A DNA stretch of 64,000 bases, from assembly GCA_016872725.1 (NCBI GenBank), contig VGZC01000016.1:31338-95337 (forward strand), given 5' to 3'. Of this stretch, positions 41,603-50,541 are shown one piece after another. Every line of letters begins with the position of its first letter. Within the stretch, counting starts at the first letter, position 1. The notes under the pieces were generated by a model that was given only the letters and a program-made list of their open reading frames with translations, was not told where the DNA came from and searched no databases. The position numbers were made by a program, and so were the translations under genes. The DNA is from Planctomycetota bacterium. Lineage in GTDB: Bacteria; Planctomycetota; Planctomycetia; Pirellulales; Pirellulaceae.

Positions 41603-44509
41603 ATGAATCGATCGATGCTCGCCGCCGCATGTGCCCTGGGACTCGCCTTGTTCGTCCGAGCGGACGAACCGGGGGCTGCGTCCCGCGACGTCGACGTGGT
41701 GAAGCCGCGCATCGTCGATCAACTCGCCCGCGTCACGCTCAATGAAAGCGAGCTCGACGGTGAACTCGACCGCCGGATCTCGAACCTCGTCGACCGCCAC
41801 TTCATGGCGATCGACGTGGATGCCGGATGGCTCAACCACTTCCGGAACCGGACCGCGCGGGGCGACCGCCAGTACGTCTATTACGGGATCGGCAAGGTCA
41901 TCGACGCGGGAAGCCTGTTCGCCGCGTACACGGGGGATCCAAGAGTCGCGGCGCGCACGCGGTACCTGGTCGACACGCTCGCCGCATCGCGCGATCCGGA
42001 CGGGTATCTGGGATTCTGGGCGGCGGAACCCGAGAACCGCCAGAACCACATCAATTGGATCCTGCACGAACAGGAGTACATCAACCTCGCGCTCGTGCGG
42101 CACTACCGGTGCACGGGCGACGCGCGGTCGCTCGAACACGCCAGGATCATGGGCGACTACATCCTTCGCACGTTTCCAACGCCGGCCAACCCGTGCTTCG
42201 ACGCGGGCGCGATCTGCACGGCCGGGCTTCCCGAGGGCATGCTCGAACTGTACCGCGTGACGGGCGACCCCCGCTATCTCGAATTCGCGGCCGACGTTCC
42301 GCACGGCAACAACCGCGGCGAGGTCCAACTTGCGTCGCTTCGAACGTGGGAACAGGATTTCAGCCGGCGACCCTGCCATGTTTATGTCATGCTCGCCCGG
42401 TGCTACGCCCAGACCGAACTTCACCGATTGACGGGCGAGCCGGACTTGCTGCGCATGAGCGAGTTCATGCGGAACGAACTGCTCAAGCGGAACGAGGGCG
42501 GCATGCTTGTCACCGGCTCGTGTTCGGACGGCGAGCAATTCACCTACAACCAGAACGGCAAGGGAGCGATCGGCGAGTCGTGCGTCACGGCCTATGTGCT
42601 TCGGTGGATCGACAGCCTGATGCGGATCGAGGGCGACTTGCGGTACGGCGATCTGATGGAGCGGACGATCCACAACGCGTTGTTCGCCGCCAATTCGCCC
42701 GACGGACGGTGGATCCGCTACTTCACGCCATTCACCGGGGAGCGAGTCTACGATACGCGCGATTCGTTCTGCTGCTGCGGCAACTATCGCCGAGCCGTCG
42801 CGGAGATCCCGCAAAAGGTCTATTATCGAACGCCGGACGGCGGCATCGCGATCAACCTCTTCACCGCCTCCAACAAGACGTTCACCATCGGCGATCGGGC
42901 GGTCGCCGTTCGGCAGGAGACGGACTATCCCTCCGAGGGCGAGGTCGCCGTCACGTTCTCGATTCCCGACAAGAGTCCGCTTGCGTTCCCGTTCCGGTTC
43001 CGAACGCCCGCGTGGTGCGATCAGATCACGGTCCGCGTGAACGGCGAGGCGCCGCGCGCGTTGGGCGACGCGGATCGCGAGCGGGGCGGCCATACGCTCC
43101 GGCGCGTCTGGAACGACGGCGATGTCGTGCGGATCTCGATGCCCATGCGATGGCGGTTCATTCGGGGGCGCGCGGCGCAGCAGGGGAGGGTCGCCTTGCT
43201 GCGCGGCCCGATCGTCTATTGCCTCGGCAAGGACCAGAACGCCGAGACACTCGCCCGCGTGGCCGATCCGAGGGACCTTGTCATCGATCCCGTTTCGCTC
43301 GGCGATCCCGTCCGCGACGACGCGACCCGACCCGACGGCCGCAAGGTCGCCGTCAAGGCGTGGCTCGACGTCGACGGACAACGGGAGCCGTTCGATGTCA
43401 CGCTCACCGAGTTCATCGATCCGAGCGGCCGGGAAGTCTATTTGCGATGGCCCGACAACGCGCCGCGCTCGCCGGTTCCCGTCACGGATGACGAGATCGT
43501 GTCATGGCCCAACCGGTTCGTGAACGCGCATGTCGTGAAGGCCCTGTACGGACCGAAAGCGACCGGCGACATCGAGTCGTATTTCGAGGTGCGGGGCGAC
43601 GTGATCGCCGACCTCGCCGCCGACTACGCGAATCCGGGTGGGAAGCCGGCCGTCGACGCGGAGTTCCCGGACCGTTCGGGAGGACGGTGGACCTACTTCA
43701 ACTGCGCGAACGGCGGAATCCTCGCCGATGCCGCCGCGCCCGACGTGAAACGCCTGAATTCGCGGTTCAAGGCGTTCGGATCGCCGGTCGGGTTCGCGTT
43801 CGGACTCGAGGGCCAGGACGACGAACTCGGCTTCGTGTCGGATTACGCGCCGAGCGATCGGCAGGAGGAGAAGTGGCGGACGCATTACACGGAAGGGATG
43901 TTCGATCCGATGATCGCGGTTCCCGAGCGGTCGACCTATCTCTACACGCATCCGATCGCCGATGCCGCGCGTTACGGCGTGTTCCGCTGGACGCCCGGCC
44001 CGGCCGCGCCGCGAACCGATGTGACGCTCGCCGGAACGCTCTTCTCGAACATGGGGAACGGCGTGACGTTGCGGGTCATCCGATGGAAGGGCGATGGCTC
44101 GCACGAGGTGCTTGGAACGTTCGACACGTCCCAGGCGGCTGTCGCGGAAGGCTCACGAGGCTCGGCGGAGTTCGTGATCGAACGGAAGGCGGACGAAGCC
44201 GACTCGCATGTCGACTTCGTGCTCCACAACGGGGGCTCGCACATCTGCGACGCGACGGCGATCCGGATTCGCGCGTTCACCAACGCGCGTCGCGGGCCGG
44301 CTCAAAAAGAGGTCACCGACGTGGTCCGCGCGCGCTTCCGCGGCAAGCTCGTCACGCCGCTCGGCCCGTACGCCGACCTGTTCGGCGAGGGAGCGGGCGG
44401 GGCGGACGCGACCTTGAAGATCCAATTCCGTTTCTGGCGCGAGGGTGTGATGAAGTACGTGGAACTGCCGTCCGGATCGCCAATCGATCTGAGCGACGGC
44501 AAACGATGA
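41603..44509 (+). CDS. secreted GH127-family glycosidase (beta-L-arabinofuranosidase-like)
   Basis: 968 residues. Signal peptide 'MNRSMLAAACALGLALFVRA'. The catalytic barrel (about 25-420) ends with the GH127 zinc site: E325-x-C327 in 'GAIGESCVTAYVLRW' and the C390-C391-C392 run in 'RDSFCCCGNYRRAV', where a cysteine acts as nucleophile in characterised members. Beta-sandwich domains follow ('FRFRTPAWCDQITVRVNGEA', 'RVALLRGPIVYCLG'). The C-terminal ~350 residues ('SHVDFVLHNGGSHICDATAI') are an extra module not found in the ~650-residue core enzymes. The likely role is removal of arabinofuranose-type sugars from plant or algal polysaccharide. A REP-like hairpin lies 10 bases past the stop. Confidence 0.85.
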   Translation: MNRSMLAAACALGLALFVRADEPGAASRDVDVVKPRIVDQLARVTLNESELDGELDRRISNLVDRHFMAIDVDAGWLNHFRNRTARGDRQYVYYGIGKVIDAGSLFAAYTGDPRVAARTRYLVDTLAASRDPDGYLGFWAAEPENRQNHINWILHEQEYINLALVRHYRCTGDARSLEHARIMGDYILRTFPTPANPCFDAGAICTAGLPEGMLELYRVTGDPRYLEFAADVPHGNNRGEVQLASLRTWEQDFSRRPCHVYVMLARCYAQTELHRLTGEPDLLRMSEFMRNELLKRNEGGMLVTGSCSDGEQFTYNQNGKGAIGESCVTAYVLRWIDSLMRIEGDLRYGDLMERTIHNALFAANSPDGRWIRYFTPFTGERVYDTRDSFCCCGNYRRAVAEIPQKVYYRTPDGGIAINLFTASNKTFTIGDRAVAVRQETDYPSEGEVAVTFSIPDKSPLAFPFRFRTPAWCDQITVRVNGEAPRALGDADRERGGHTLRRVWNDGDVVRISMPMRWRFIRGRAAQQGRVALLRGPIVYCLGKDQNAETLARVADPRDLVIDPVSLGDPVRDDATRPDGRKVAVKAWLDVDGQREPFDVTLTEFIDPSGREVYLRWPDNAPRSPVPVTDDEIVSWPNRFVNAHVVKALYGPKATGDIESYFEVRGDVIADLAADYANPGGKPAVDAEFPDRSGGRWTYFNCANGGILADAAAPDVKRLNSRFKAFGSPVGFAFGLEGQDDELGFVSDYAPSDRQEEKWRTHYTEGMFDPMIAVPERSTYLYTHPIADAARYGVFRWTPGPAAPRTDVTLAGTLFSNMGNGVTLRVIRWKGDGSHEVLGTFDTSQAAVAEGSRGSAEFVIERKADEADSHVDFVLHNGGSHICDATAIRIRAFTNARRGPAQKEVTDVVRARFRGKLVTPLGPYADLFGEGAGGADATLKIQFRFWREGVMKYVELPSGSPIDLSDGKR

Positions 44510-44519
44510 TGACAACGTC

Positions 44520-44540
44520 GTGGTTCGCTCCGCGAACCAC
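44520..44540. repeat. REP-like hairpin A, second locus
   Basis: Perfect 9-bp arms GTGGTTCGC and GCGAACCAC around TCC, identical to the copy at 18267-18287 and preceded by a similar GACAACGTC/GACATTGTC lead. It lies between the GH127 stop (44509) and the pgi start (44562), so both genes read in the same direction across it. Confidence 0.85.
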
Positions 44541-44561
44541 GGGAACGGGAGGTGACGTCGC

Positions 44562-45968
44562 ATGGGTTTGATCGAGTTGGATCTTTCAGGATTGTTCGCG
44601 CCGGGGACGGGGATCGCGCGGGAGTCGTTCGAGGCGTCGCAACCGCGCCTGGTCGAAGCGCGCCGCGAGGTGATCGAGGTGGACGCGTCGCAGTACGCCT
44701 CGGGCGATGTTCCTCCCGAAAAGCGCCCGTTGGACGCCGCCTTCCTCGACCTGCCCGACCGCCTGCTCGGCGCATACCGCGCCGAACGCGAGACGAGCGA
44801 ACTGGCGCGCCTGCTCAAAATCGCTCGACGACTTCAGGAAAACGTCGATCGCGTCGTGGTGCTCGGCATCGGCGGTTCGTACATGGGCGCGCGCGCATTG
44901 ATGGACGCGTGCTGTCAGCCGTATTTCAATGAGCTGAGTCGAGGCGATCGGGGGAGCAAGCCGCGGCTTTACTTCGAGGGCAACAACATCGACAACGACG
45001 CAGCGCGGGGCCTGCTCCACCTGCTGGGCGGCGGCCGCAAGGCCCGTTCGGTTGAGGACCGTTGGGCACTGATCGTGATCAGCAAGAGCGGCGGGACGAT
45101 CGAGACGGCTGTCGCGTTCCGCGTCTTCCTGAACGCGCTACGCGAATCGGTGGGCGAGGAGCCATTGGCCGAGTGGATCGTGCCGGTGACCGGCGCGGGT
45201 GGCCGACTCGAACGCCTCGCGCGCGACCTGGGATGCCGCGACACGCTTCCGGTACCCGAGGGGGTCGGAGGCCGATTCTCGGTGTTCTCCTCGGTCGGAT
45301 TGCTCCCCGCCGCCGTGCTCGGCATCAACGTCGTCGCGATGCTCGAGGGAGCCGCGGCGATGAACGAGCATTTCCGAACGGCGCCGCCCGGCGCGAACCG
45401 CGTCCTGGACTACGTCAACGCGTGCGTTCTCGCCGAACGCGGCGGCGCGACGCTCCGCGTGATGTCGGTCTGGTCCAAAGCCCTCGAAGGCGTCGGCCTT
45501 TGGTACGACCAACTGCTCGCCGAAAGCCTCGGCAAACTGGAAATCGGCGCGACGCCGATCTCCACGGTCAGCACGCGCGATCTGCACTCGCGGGCCCAGC
45601 AGCATCAGGAAGGACGCCGCGACAAGCTCATCACCAACATCGCCGCGGACGCATGCCGCACCGATCCGATCCGTGTCGGCCGCGCTTCCCAAGACGCGGA
45701 CGGCCTGAATGATCTCGCCGACCGGACCTTTCCCGAGATCCTGCGCGCCGCGATGGAAGGCACGAACGAGGCGCTCCGCGCGGCCGGACGGCCGACCGTC
45801 GACATCCGTCTGCCGTCGATCGGCGAACATGAAATCGGCCAGCTCCTGCAAATGCTGATGCTCGCGACCGTCGTCGAAGGCCGCATGCTCGGCATCAACC
45901 CCTACGGACAACCGGGCGTGGAGGCGTACAAACGGAACATGAACCGGTTGCTCGGTCGCGGCGCGTAG
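44562..45968 (+). CDS. pgi: glucose-6-phosphate isomerase
   Basis: 468 residues. Sugar-isomerase fold with 'VDRVVVLGIGGSYMGARALM', 'RWALIVISKSGGTIETAVAF', 'GRFSVFSSVGLLPAAVLGIN', 'ISTVSTRDLHSRAQQHQEG' carrying the catalytic histidine/lysine region, and C-terminal 'MLGINPYGQPGVEAYKRNMN'. It interconverts glucose-6-phosphate and fructose-6-phosphate. It is somewhat shorter than the E. coli enzyme and nearer to Bacillus-type Pgi. GGGAGGTGACG lies upstream of the ATG. Confidence 0.95.
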   Translation: MGLIELDLSGLFAPGTGIARESFEASQPRLVEARREVIEVDASQYASGDVPPEKRPLDAAFLDLPDRLLGAYRAERETSELARLLKIARRLQENVDRVVVLGIGGSYMGARALMDACCQPYFNELSRGDRGSKPRLYFEGNNIDNDAARGLLHLLGGGRKARSVEDRWALIVISKSGGTIETAVAFRVFLNALRESVGEEPLAEWIVPVTGAGGRLERLARDLGCRDTLPVPEGVGGRFSVFSSVGLLPAAVLGINVVAMLEGAAAMNEHFRTAPPGANRVLDYVNACVLAERGGATLRVMSVWSKALEGVGLWYDQLLAESLGKLEIGATPISTVSTRDLHSRAQQHQEGRRDKLITNIAADACRTDPIRVGRASQDADGLNDLADRTFPEILRAAMEGTNEALRAAGRPTVDIRLPSIGEHEIGQLLQMLMLATVVEGRMLGINPYGQPGVEAYKRNMNRLLGRGA

Positions 45969-45989
45969 CGCGCCTGGTCCCCCGTCCCA

Positions 45990-46178
45990 GCGAAACGGAT
46001 TGGCGGAGCAAACCGATCCAAAGGACTGGCCGTGCCGCAAGTCCTCGGTGTAGGGCGTTGCGGCGCCCAGGGCCTCGGCGGCTGCGATGATGGCGCCGTC
46101 CCCGTACGAAATCCGGAATCGCTCGCCGACCGAGACGGCGACCTTCATGGCATGGGTAACGGTGCGGTCGGTCAACGC
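45990..46178 (-). pseudogene. C-terminal fragment of a PIN-domain (VapC-like) protein
   Basis: The minus strand encodes 'VAVSVGERFRISYGDGAIIA', then 'AAEALGAATPYTEDLRHGQS' and 'FGSVCSANPF'. This matches the last third of PIN toxins, which typically read '...YWDALIVAAALEAGC..LYSEDLQHGQ...NPF' and carry conserved aspartates. The N-terminal two-thirds, with the first metal aspartate, and any antitoxin gene are absent. No stop codon follows NPF; the frame runs on into the antisense of pgi. It is a remnant, not a functional toxin. Confidence 0.6.
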
Positions 46179-46298
46179 CTGGGGGGGCGCGCGAGGCGGA
46201 ATGGGAGCGACGTCTCATTGAGACGATCGGAAAATGCCATTAGGATCAGGTGCGCGGCCGCGCGATGGGGGGAATGATCGGGTATCGGAGGTGTCGAG

Positions 46299-46994
46299 AT
46301 GGCGGCTTCGGAGGCGAAACTGACGTGGTTTGGGCACGCGTGCTGGGGTCTGGAAACGCAAGGCCACCGCGTGCTCGTGGATCCGTTCTTCGACGAATCG
46401 CCCGTCGCGCCGGTGAAGGCCGCGGATGTCGAGGCCGATTTTATTTTGATCACGCACGGGCATTTCGATCATATTGCGGATGCGGCACCGATCGCGAATC
46501 GAACGGGCGCGACGGTCGTCGCCGTTTTTGAGATCGCCCAATGGCTGGCCCGGAAGCACAGCGTGGCCCACACCATCGGAATGAACCTGGGAGGCGGCGT
46601 CGATCTGCCGTTCGGCCGAGTCAAGATGACGCTCGCCTTCCACAGTTCGGAACTCCCCGACGGGTCGTACGGCGGATCGCCGGCGGGCTATCTGATCCGT
46701 CTTCCGAACCGAACAATCTATTTCGCGGGGGACACGGGCCTGTTCTCCGACATGCGCGGGATCGGCGACGAAGGGCTCGACCTCGCCGTGCTGCCGATCG
46801 GCGACCTGTTCACGATGGGCCCCGACGACGCCTTGCGGGCGACCGAGTGGTTGCGTCCGAAGCAGGTAGCGCCGTCCCACTACAACACGTGGCCTCCCAT
46901 CGCTCAGGACGCCGCCGCTTGGGCCGATCGGGTTCGGCGGAGTACGGCGGCGGTCCCCAAGGTGGTGGAACCGGGCCAGTCCTTCACGCTGTGA
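46299..46994 (+). CDS. metal-dependent hydrolase, UPF0173 / metallo-beta-lactamase fold
   Basis: 231 residues. 'KLTWFGHACWGLETQGHRV', the metal motif 'THGHFDHIADA' (HxHxDH), 'FHSSELPDGSYGGSPAGYLI', 'TIYFAGDTGLFSDMRGIGDE' and 'APSHYNTWPPIAQD' are all typical of the UPF0173 hydrolase family (YtkL type). The biological substrate is unknown for the family. It lies upstream of an exported protein gene on the same strand. Confidence 0.9.
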   Translation: MAASEAKLTWFGHACWGLETQGHRVLVDPFFDESPVAPVKAADVEADFILITHGHFDHIADAAPIANRTGATVVAVFEIAQWLARKHSVAHTIGMNLGGGVDLPFGRVKMTLAFHSSELPDGSYGGSPAGYLIRLPNRTIYFAGDTGLFSDMRGIGDEGLDLAVLPIGDLFTMGPDDALRATEWLRPKQVAPSHYNTWPPIAQDAAAWADRVRRSTAAVPKVVEPGQSFTL

Positions 46995-47070
46995 CATCGC
47001 GTCCAACCGCGCCGACCGCGCGGAGGATGCGGCGGAACGCGCGGAACGGAACATGAGGAGACGTTCGGAA

Positions 47071-48084
47071 ATGCAAGGCTCCCAAGACATCACGGGAATG
47101 TCGGACACGGGAATGTCGGGCGCCCCGAAGCGCCGATCGATCGAGGCACGACGGCGGGCGGGCACGGCGGTCGTGATACGCCTCGTGGTCGGCCTCGCCG
47201 CCGTGCTCGGCGCCGAAGGACGTGGGCTGCGCGGACAGTCGGCGGAGCGTCGAGCCGGTTCGCTCGAATGGAAACTGGCGGCGGGCGAATCGCAGCGGGT
47301 CACGTTCCGCCAGACGACCGATTCGCTCACCACCGTGAACCGGCTCGTGTCGCGGGCCCGCATCGTGATGGAAGCCGACCTCACCTGGCGCGTCGACTCG
47401 GCGGAATCCGATGGACGCATGCGCATCACCCAGACGCTCGACCGACTGGCCATGCGATTGACGCCGAGCGGCGACGAGAAGCCGGTCGCCTACGATTCGG
47501 CGTCGAACGAACCGCCGCGCGGCGCGGCCCGCGACATCGCGGAGACGGTCCGGCCGCTGATCGGACTCACGACCCGGTTCACCATGACGCGGCTCGGCGA
47601 AATCCTCGATGCGGCGTTGACCGAGGAATCGCTGAAATCGCTTGGCGAGATCGGCGATCGATCGAACCTGATCGAGATCTTCTCGGCGGAAGGGCTGACC
47701 GAGTCGTTTCGGCAAGCCATGCCGCGCCTGCCCGAGACCCCGCCCCAGGTCGGAGCGACGTGGAACGGATCGACACGCACCGCCCTTGCCACGGGGAAGT
47801 TGGTTCAGGACAACACGTACACGTACACGGGCCCATCCGAGGGACAGACGAATCTCGCCGAGATCGGCCTTCAATCGCGCCTGACATGGGAGCCCGCGAA
47901 GGAACCGGCGGGGCCGGCCATCGCGATCACCGATCAGAAAGCGACGGGAGCGATCCGATTCGATACGGATCGAGGCCGTTTTCGAAACGCCTGGATCGAA
48001 CAGTCGTTGACGACCGAAACGCCCTATCGAAACGACGTCGTGCGCGTGCGGCTCGACACGCGCCTCGAATTAGAGCTTCCCTGA
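47071..48084 (+). CDS. exported hypothetical protein, DUF6263-like
   Basis: 337 residues. After a basic N-terminus, 'AVVIRLVVGLAAVLGAEG' is a signal/anchor. The mature part is beta-rich with alternating polar patterns: 'WKLAAGESQRVTFRQTTDSL', 'RIVMEADLTWRVDSAESDGR', 'ITQTLDRLAMRLTPSGDEKP' and 'NTYTYTGPSEGQTNLAEIGL'. This resembles the DUF6263 group of uncharacterised exported proteins, but I am unsure. GAGGAG lies 9 bases upstream of the ATG at 47071; an ATG at 47053 is also in frame. Confidence 0.65.
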   Translation: MQGSQDITGMSDTGMSGAPKRRSIEARRRAGTAVVIRLVVGLAAVLGAEGRGLRGQSAERRAGSLEWKLAAGESQRVTFRQTTDSLTTVNRLVSRARIVMEADLTWRVDSAESDGRMRITQTLDRLAMRLTPSGDEKPVAYDSASNEPPRGAARDIAETVRPLIGLTTRFTMTRLGEILDAALTEESLKSLGEIGDRSNLIEIFSAEGLTESFRQAMPRLPETPPQVGATWNGSTRTALATGKLVQDNTYTYTGPSEGQTNLAEIGLQSRLTWEPAKEPAGPAIAITDQKATGAIRFDTDRGRFRNAWIEQSLTTETPYRNDVVRVRLDTRLELELP

Positions 48085-48088
48085 CCGG

Positions 48089-48415
48089 TCACGACGCGCT
48101 CGGCGGAACCTGGACCTGGACTTCGTCGCCGACGACGCGGACTTCGAACACGTCGACTTTCGTGCGGGGATTGGAGCGCCATGCGCCGTCGCGGACGGAA
48201 AACGTCCATGCGTGCCACGGGCAGGTCACGACGCCGTCCTGGACACAGCCCTCGGCCAACGACGCGCCCATGTGCGGGCAGAAATCATCCATGGCGGTGT
48301 AATGCCCCTCGTCCCGAAACACGGCGATCATCCGATCGCCGATCAGGAAGGCTCGCCCTTGTCCTTCGGGAATCGCGCTCGTCGCGCAAACCGTCTGGAA
48401 TTCACCTCCCGACAT
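48089..48415 (-). CDS. Rieske [2Fe-2S] ferredoxin-like protein
   Basis: 108 residues. The two cluster-binding loops are intact: C-x-H in 'DDFCPHMGASLAEGCV' and C-x-x-H in 'VVTCPWHAWTFSVRDG'. The short length matches NirD-type or dioxygenase-ferredoxin Rieske proteins that pass electrons in the cytoplasm. Partner oxidoreductase or terminal oxygenase is not adjacent. The start at 48415 (MSGGEFQ) is chosen; the frame is open further upstream through the 41-bp tandem repeat but is not protein-like. It is convergent with the DUF6263-like gene. Confidence 0.9.
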   Translation of the reverse strand: MSGGEFQTVCATSAIPEGQGRAFLIGDRMIAVFRDEGHYTAMDDFCPHMGASLAEGCVQDGVVTCPWHAWTFSVRDGAWRSNPRTKVDVFEVRVVGDEVQVQVPPSAS

Positions 48416-48424
48416 GGAATCCCC

Positions 48425-48506
48425 GCCAACGTCTCTTGGGTCCGACGGAGGAACGGCTCCCGGCCGCCAACGTCTCTTGGGTCCGACGGAGGAACGGCTC
48501 CCGGCC
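48425..48506. repeat. 41-bp perfect tandem duplication
   Basis: Two perfect copies of a 41-bp unit beginning GCCAACGTCTCTTGGGTCCG occupy 48425-48465 and 48466-48506. They lie between the divergent Rieske and radical SAM genes, about 100 bases upstream of the latter, where they could be a regulatory array or a recently expanded repeat. Confidence 0.9.
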
Positions 48507-48606
48507 GCGTGCAAGTGTAGGCCGGGACCGCGGCGCGGAGCAAGGGCGACCTGTGCGCCCGTCGGGTCGTGTGGCATACTGGCTTGGAATGGGGCGCGGA
48601 GGCGGC

Positions 48607-50514
48607 ATGTTCAATCAGGCGCTGAAGGATTATGTGGTTGGCCGCATCTTGCCGGGCGTGCAGACGCCCGCCCGGTATATGGGCGGCGAACACAATATCG
48701 TGCGCAAGGACTATCGCGAGGTTCGCGGAAGGCTCTGTCTGGCGTTTCCCGATATCTATTCGATCGGGATGAGCCATCACGGAATCCAGCTCCTTTATTC
48801 GCTGATGAACGCGCGCGACGACTGGGCCTGCGAGCGGGTATTCACTCCCTGGTTCGACATGGAGAATCGGCTTCGCGAGACGGGGACGCCGCTCTACAGC
48901 CTCGAGAACTTCACGCCGCTGAACCAGTTCGACGTGATCGGATTCTCGCTGCAGTATGAGCTCAGCGGCACGAACGTGCTCACGATGCTCGACCTGGGAA
49001 ACGTCCCCTTGCGATCGGCGCAGCGCACCTTGGACGATCCGCTCGTCATCGCCGGCGGACCTTGCGCGCAGAACCCCGAGCCGCTCGCTCCGTTCATCGA
49101 CGTGTTCGTCGCGGGGGACGGCGAGCCCAGTCTGCCGGCGGTATGCGATCTTTGGCGTGATCTGCGGGACTCGGCCCGCGGCTCGGGATCGCGGTCCGCC
49201 GGAGTCGCGGGCCGGATGCGGCGTGAGGAAGTGCTCGCCGAGCTCGCGAAGCGGCTGCCGTTCGCCTATGTGCCCCGGTTCTACGAGCCGGAATTCGCGG
49301 ACGGCCGGTTCGTCGAATTGCGCCGCACGCGTTCGGACGTGCCCGAATCGATCACGCCGTCGGTCGTCGCGGACCTCGAATCGATTCCCATTCCGACAAG
49401 GCCGATCGTGCCGTTCATCGAATGCGTGCACGACCGCATCGCGGTCGAGATCATGCGGGGGTGCCCGTGGCAGTGCCGGTTCTGCCAGAGCTCGGTGATC
49501 AAACGTCCGCTTCGCGCCCGTTCGGTGGAGACGATCGTGCGCGGCGCGCTCGAAAGCTACCGCAATACGGGTTTCAACGAGATTTCGATCCTGTCGCTTT
49601 CGACGAGCGACTATCCCGACTTCGCGGAGCTGGTGACGCGTCTGCGCGACGTTCTTGGCCCCCTGGGCGTCAACGTCTCAATCCCCAGCCTGCGCGTCAA
49701 CGATCAGCTTCGCGGCATCGCGGAGCTGATCGGCAATGACCGGCGATCGAGCCTGACGTTGGCGCCCGAGGTGGCGCGCGACGACATGCGCGAACAGATC
49801 CGCAAGAAGATCAAGAACGAGGATTTGCTCGAAGGCTGCCGCGCGGCGTTCCGCAACAACTACGAAAGCGTGAAGCTCTATTTTTTGTGCGGTTTGCCCG
49901 GCGAGCGGCCCGCCGACTTGGACGGGATCATCGAGATGGCCGAGTCGATCGCGCGCATCGGCAAGGAGGAGCGGGGCCGATTCCCCCGGGTCACGGCGAG
50001 CGTGTCGAATTTCGTGCCGAAGGCGCATACGGCCTACCAATGGAACGCGATGGCGCGCCGCGCGTATTTCCAGGAAGCCCATCGCCGACTTCGCGCCGCG
50101 TGCAGGCTCCGCGCCGTCCAGATCAAGTGCCACGACGTCGAGTCCAGTTTGATCGAGGGCGTCCTGAGCCGGGGCGATCGGCGCGTGGCCAACGCGATCG
50201 AACTCGCCTGGCGACGGGGCGCGCGGCTCGACGGCTGGCGCGAGCATGCCGATCCCGGACGGTGGTGGAAGGCGATCGCCGATTGCCGCATCGACGTGGA
50301 TCGCGTGTTGCATGAACCGGTCGACGTGCATCGGCGCCTTCCCTGGGATCACCTCAACGTCCGGTACGGTCGGGCCTTTCTGGAAAAGGAGCAAGGCCGC
50401 AGCGCGGCGCAATTGCGGGCAATGGCGGAAGTCGGTGAGGCGGGCGAGCCGCAACGCATCGGCTCGGCGAGTTCAAGTAATGCCGCCGCGCCGAACGGGA
50501 GCGCGGATGCCTGA
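48607..50514 (+). CDS. radical SAM protein with B12-binding-like N-terminus (TIGR03960-like)
   Basis: 635 residues. The N-terminal part ('RYMGGEHNIVRKDYREVRGR', 'CLAFPDIYSIGMSHHGIQLL') is the B12-binding-like domain of the YgiQ/TIGR03960 branch, followed by the radical SAM domain with the 4Fe-4S motif CxxxCxxC in 'IMRGCPWQCRFCQSSVIK', and 'LTLAPEVARDDMREQIRKKI' and 'YFLCGLPGERPADLDGIIEM'. Members are usually encoded near tRNA/ribosome or MazG-type genes, and their substrate is not settled. A GGAGG motif immediately precedes the ATG at 48607; ATG 48589 is in frame. A MazG-like gene follows. Confidence 0.88.
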   Translation: MFNQALKDYVVGRILPGVQTPARYMGGEHNIVRKDYREVRGRLCLAFPDIYSIGMSHHGIQLLYSLMNARDDWACERVFTPWFDMENRLRETGTPLYSLENFTPLNQFDVIGFSLQYELSGTNVLTMLDLGNVPLRSAQRTLDDPLVIAGGPCAQNPEPLAPFIDVFVAGDGEPSLPAVCDLWRDLRDSARGSGSRSAGVAGRMRREEVLAELAKRLPFAYVPRFYEPEFADGRFVELRRTRSDVPESITPSVVADLESIPIPTRPIVPFIECVHDRIAVEIMRGCPWQCRFCQSSVIKRPLRARSVETIVRGALESYRNTGFNEISILSLSTSDYPDFAELVTRLRDVLGPLGVNVSIPSLRVNDQLRGIAELIGNDRRSSLTLAPEVARDDMREQIRKKIKNEDLLEGCRAAFRNNYESVKLYFLCGLPGERPADLDGIIEMAESIARIGKEERGRFPRVTASVSNFVPKAHTAYQWNAMARRAYFQEAHRRLRAACRLRAVQIKCHDVESSLIEGVLSRGDRRVANAIELAWRRGARLDGWREHADPGRWWKAIADCRIDVDRVLHEPVDVHRRLPWDHLNVRYGRAFLEKEQGRSAAQLRAMAEVGEAGEPQRIGSASSSNAAAPNGSADA

Positions 50515-50541
50515 GTGCGCGATCACGGCAAGGGAACAACC

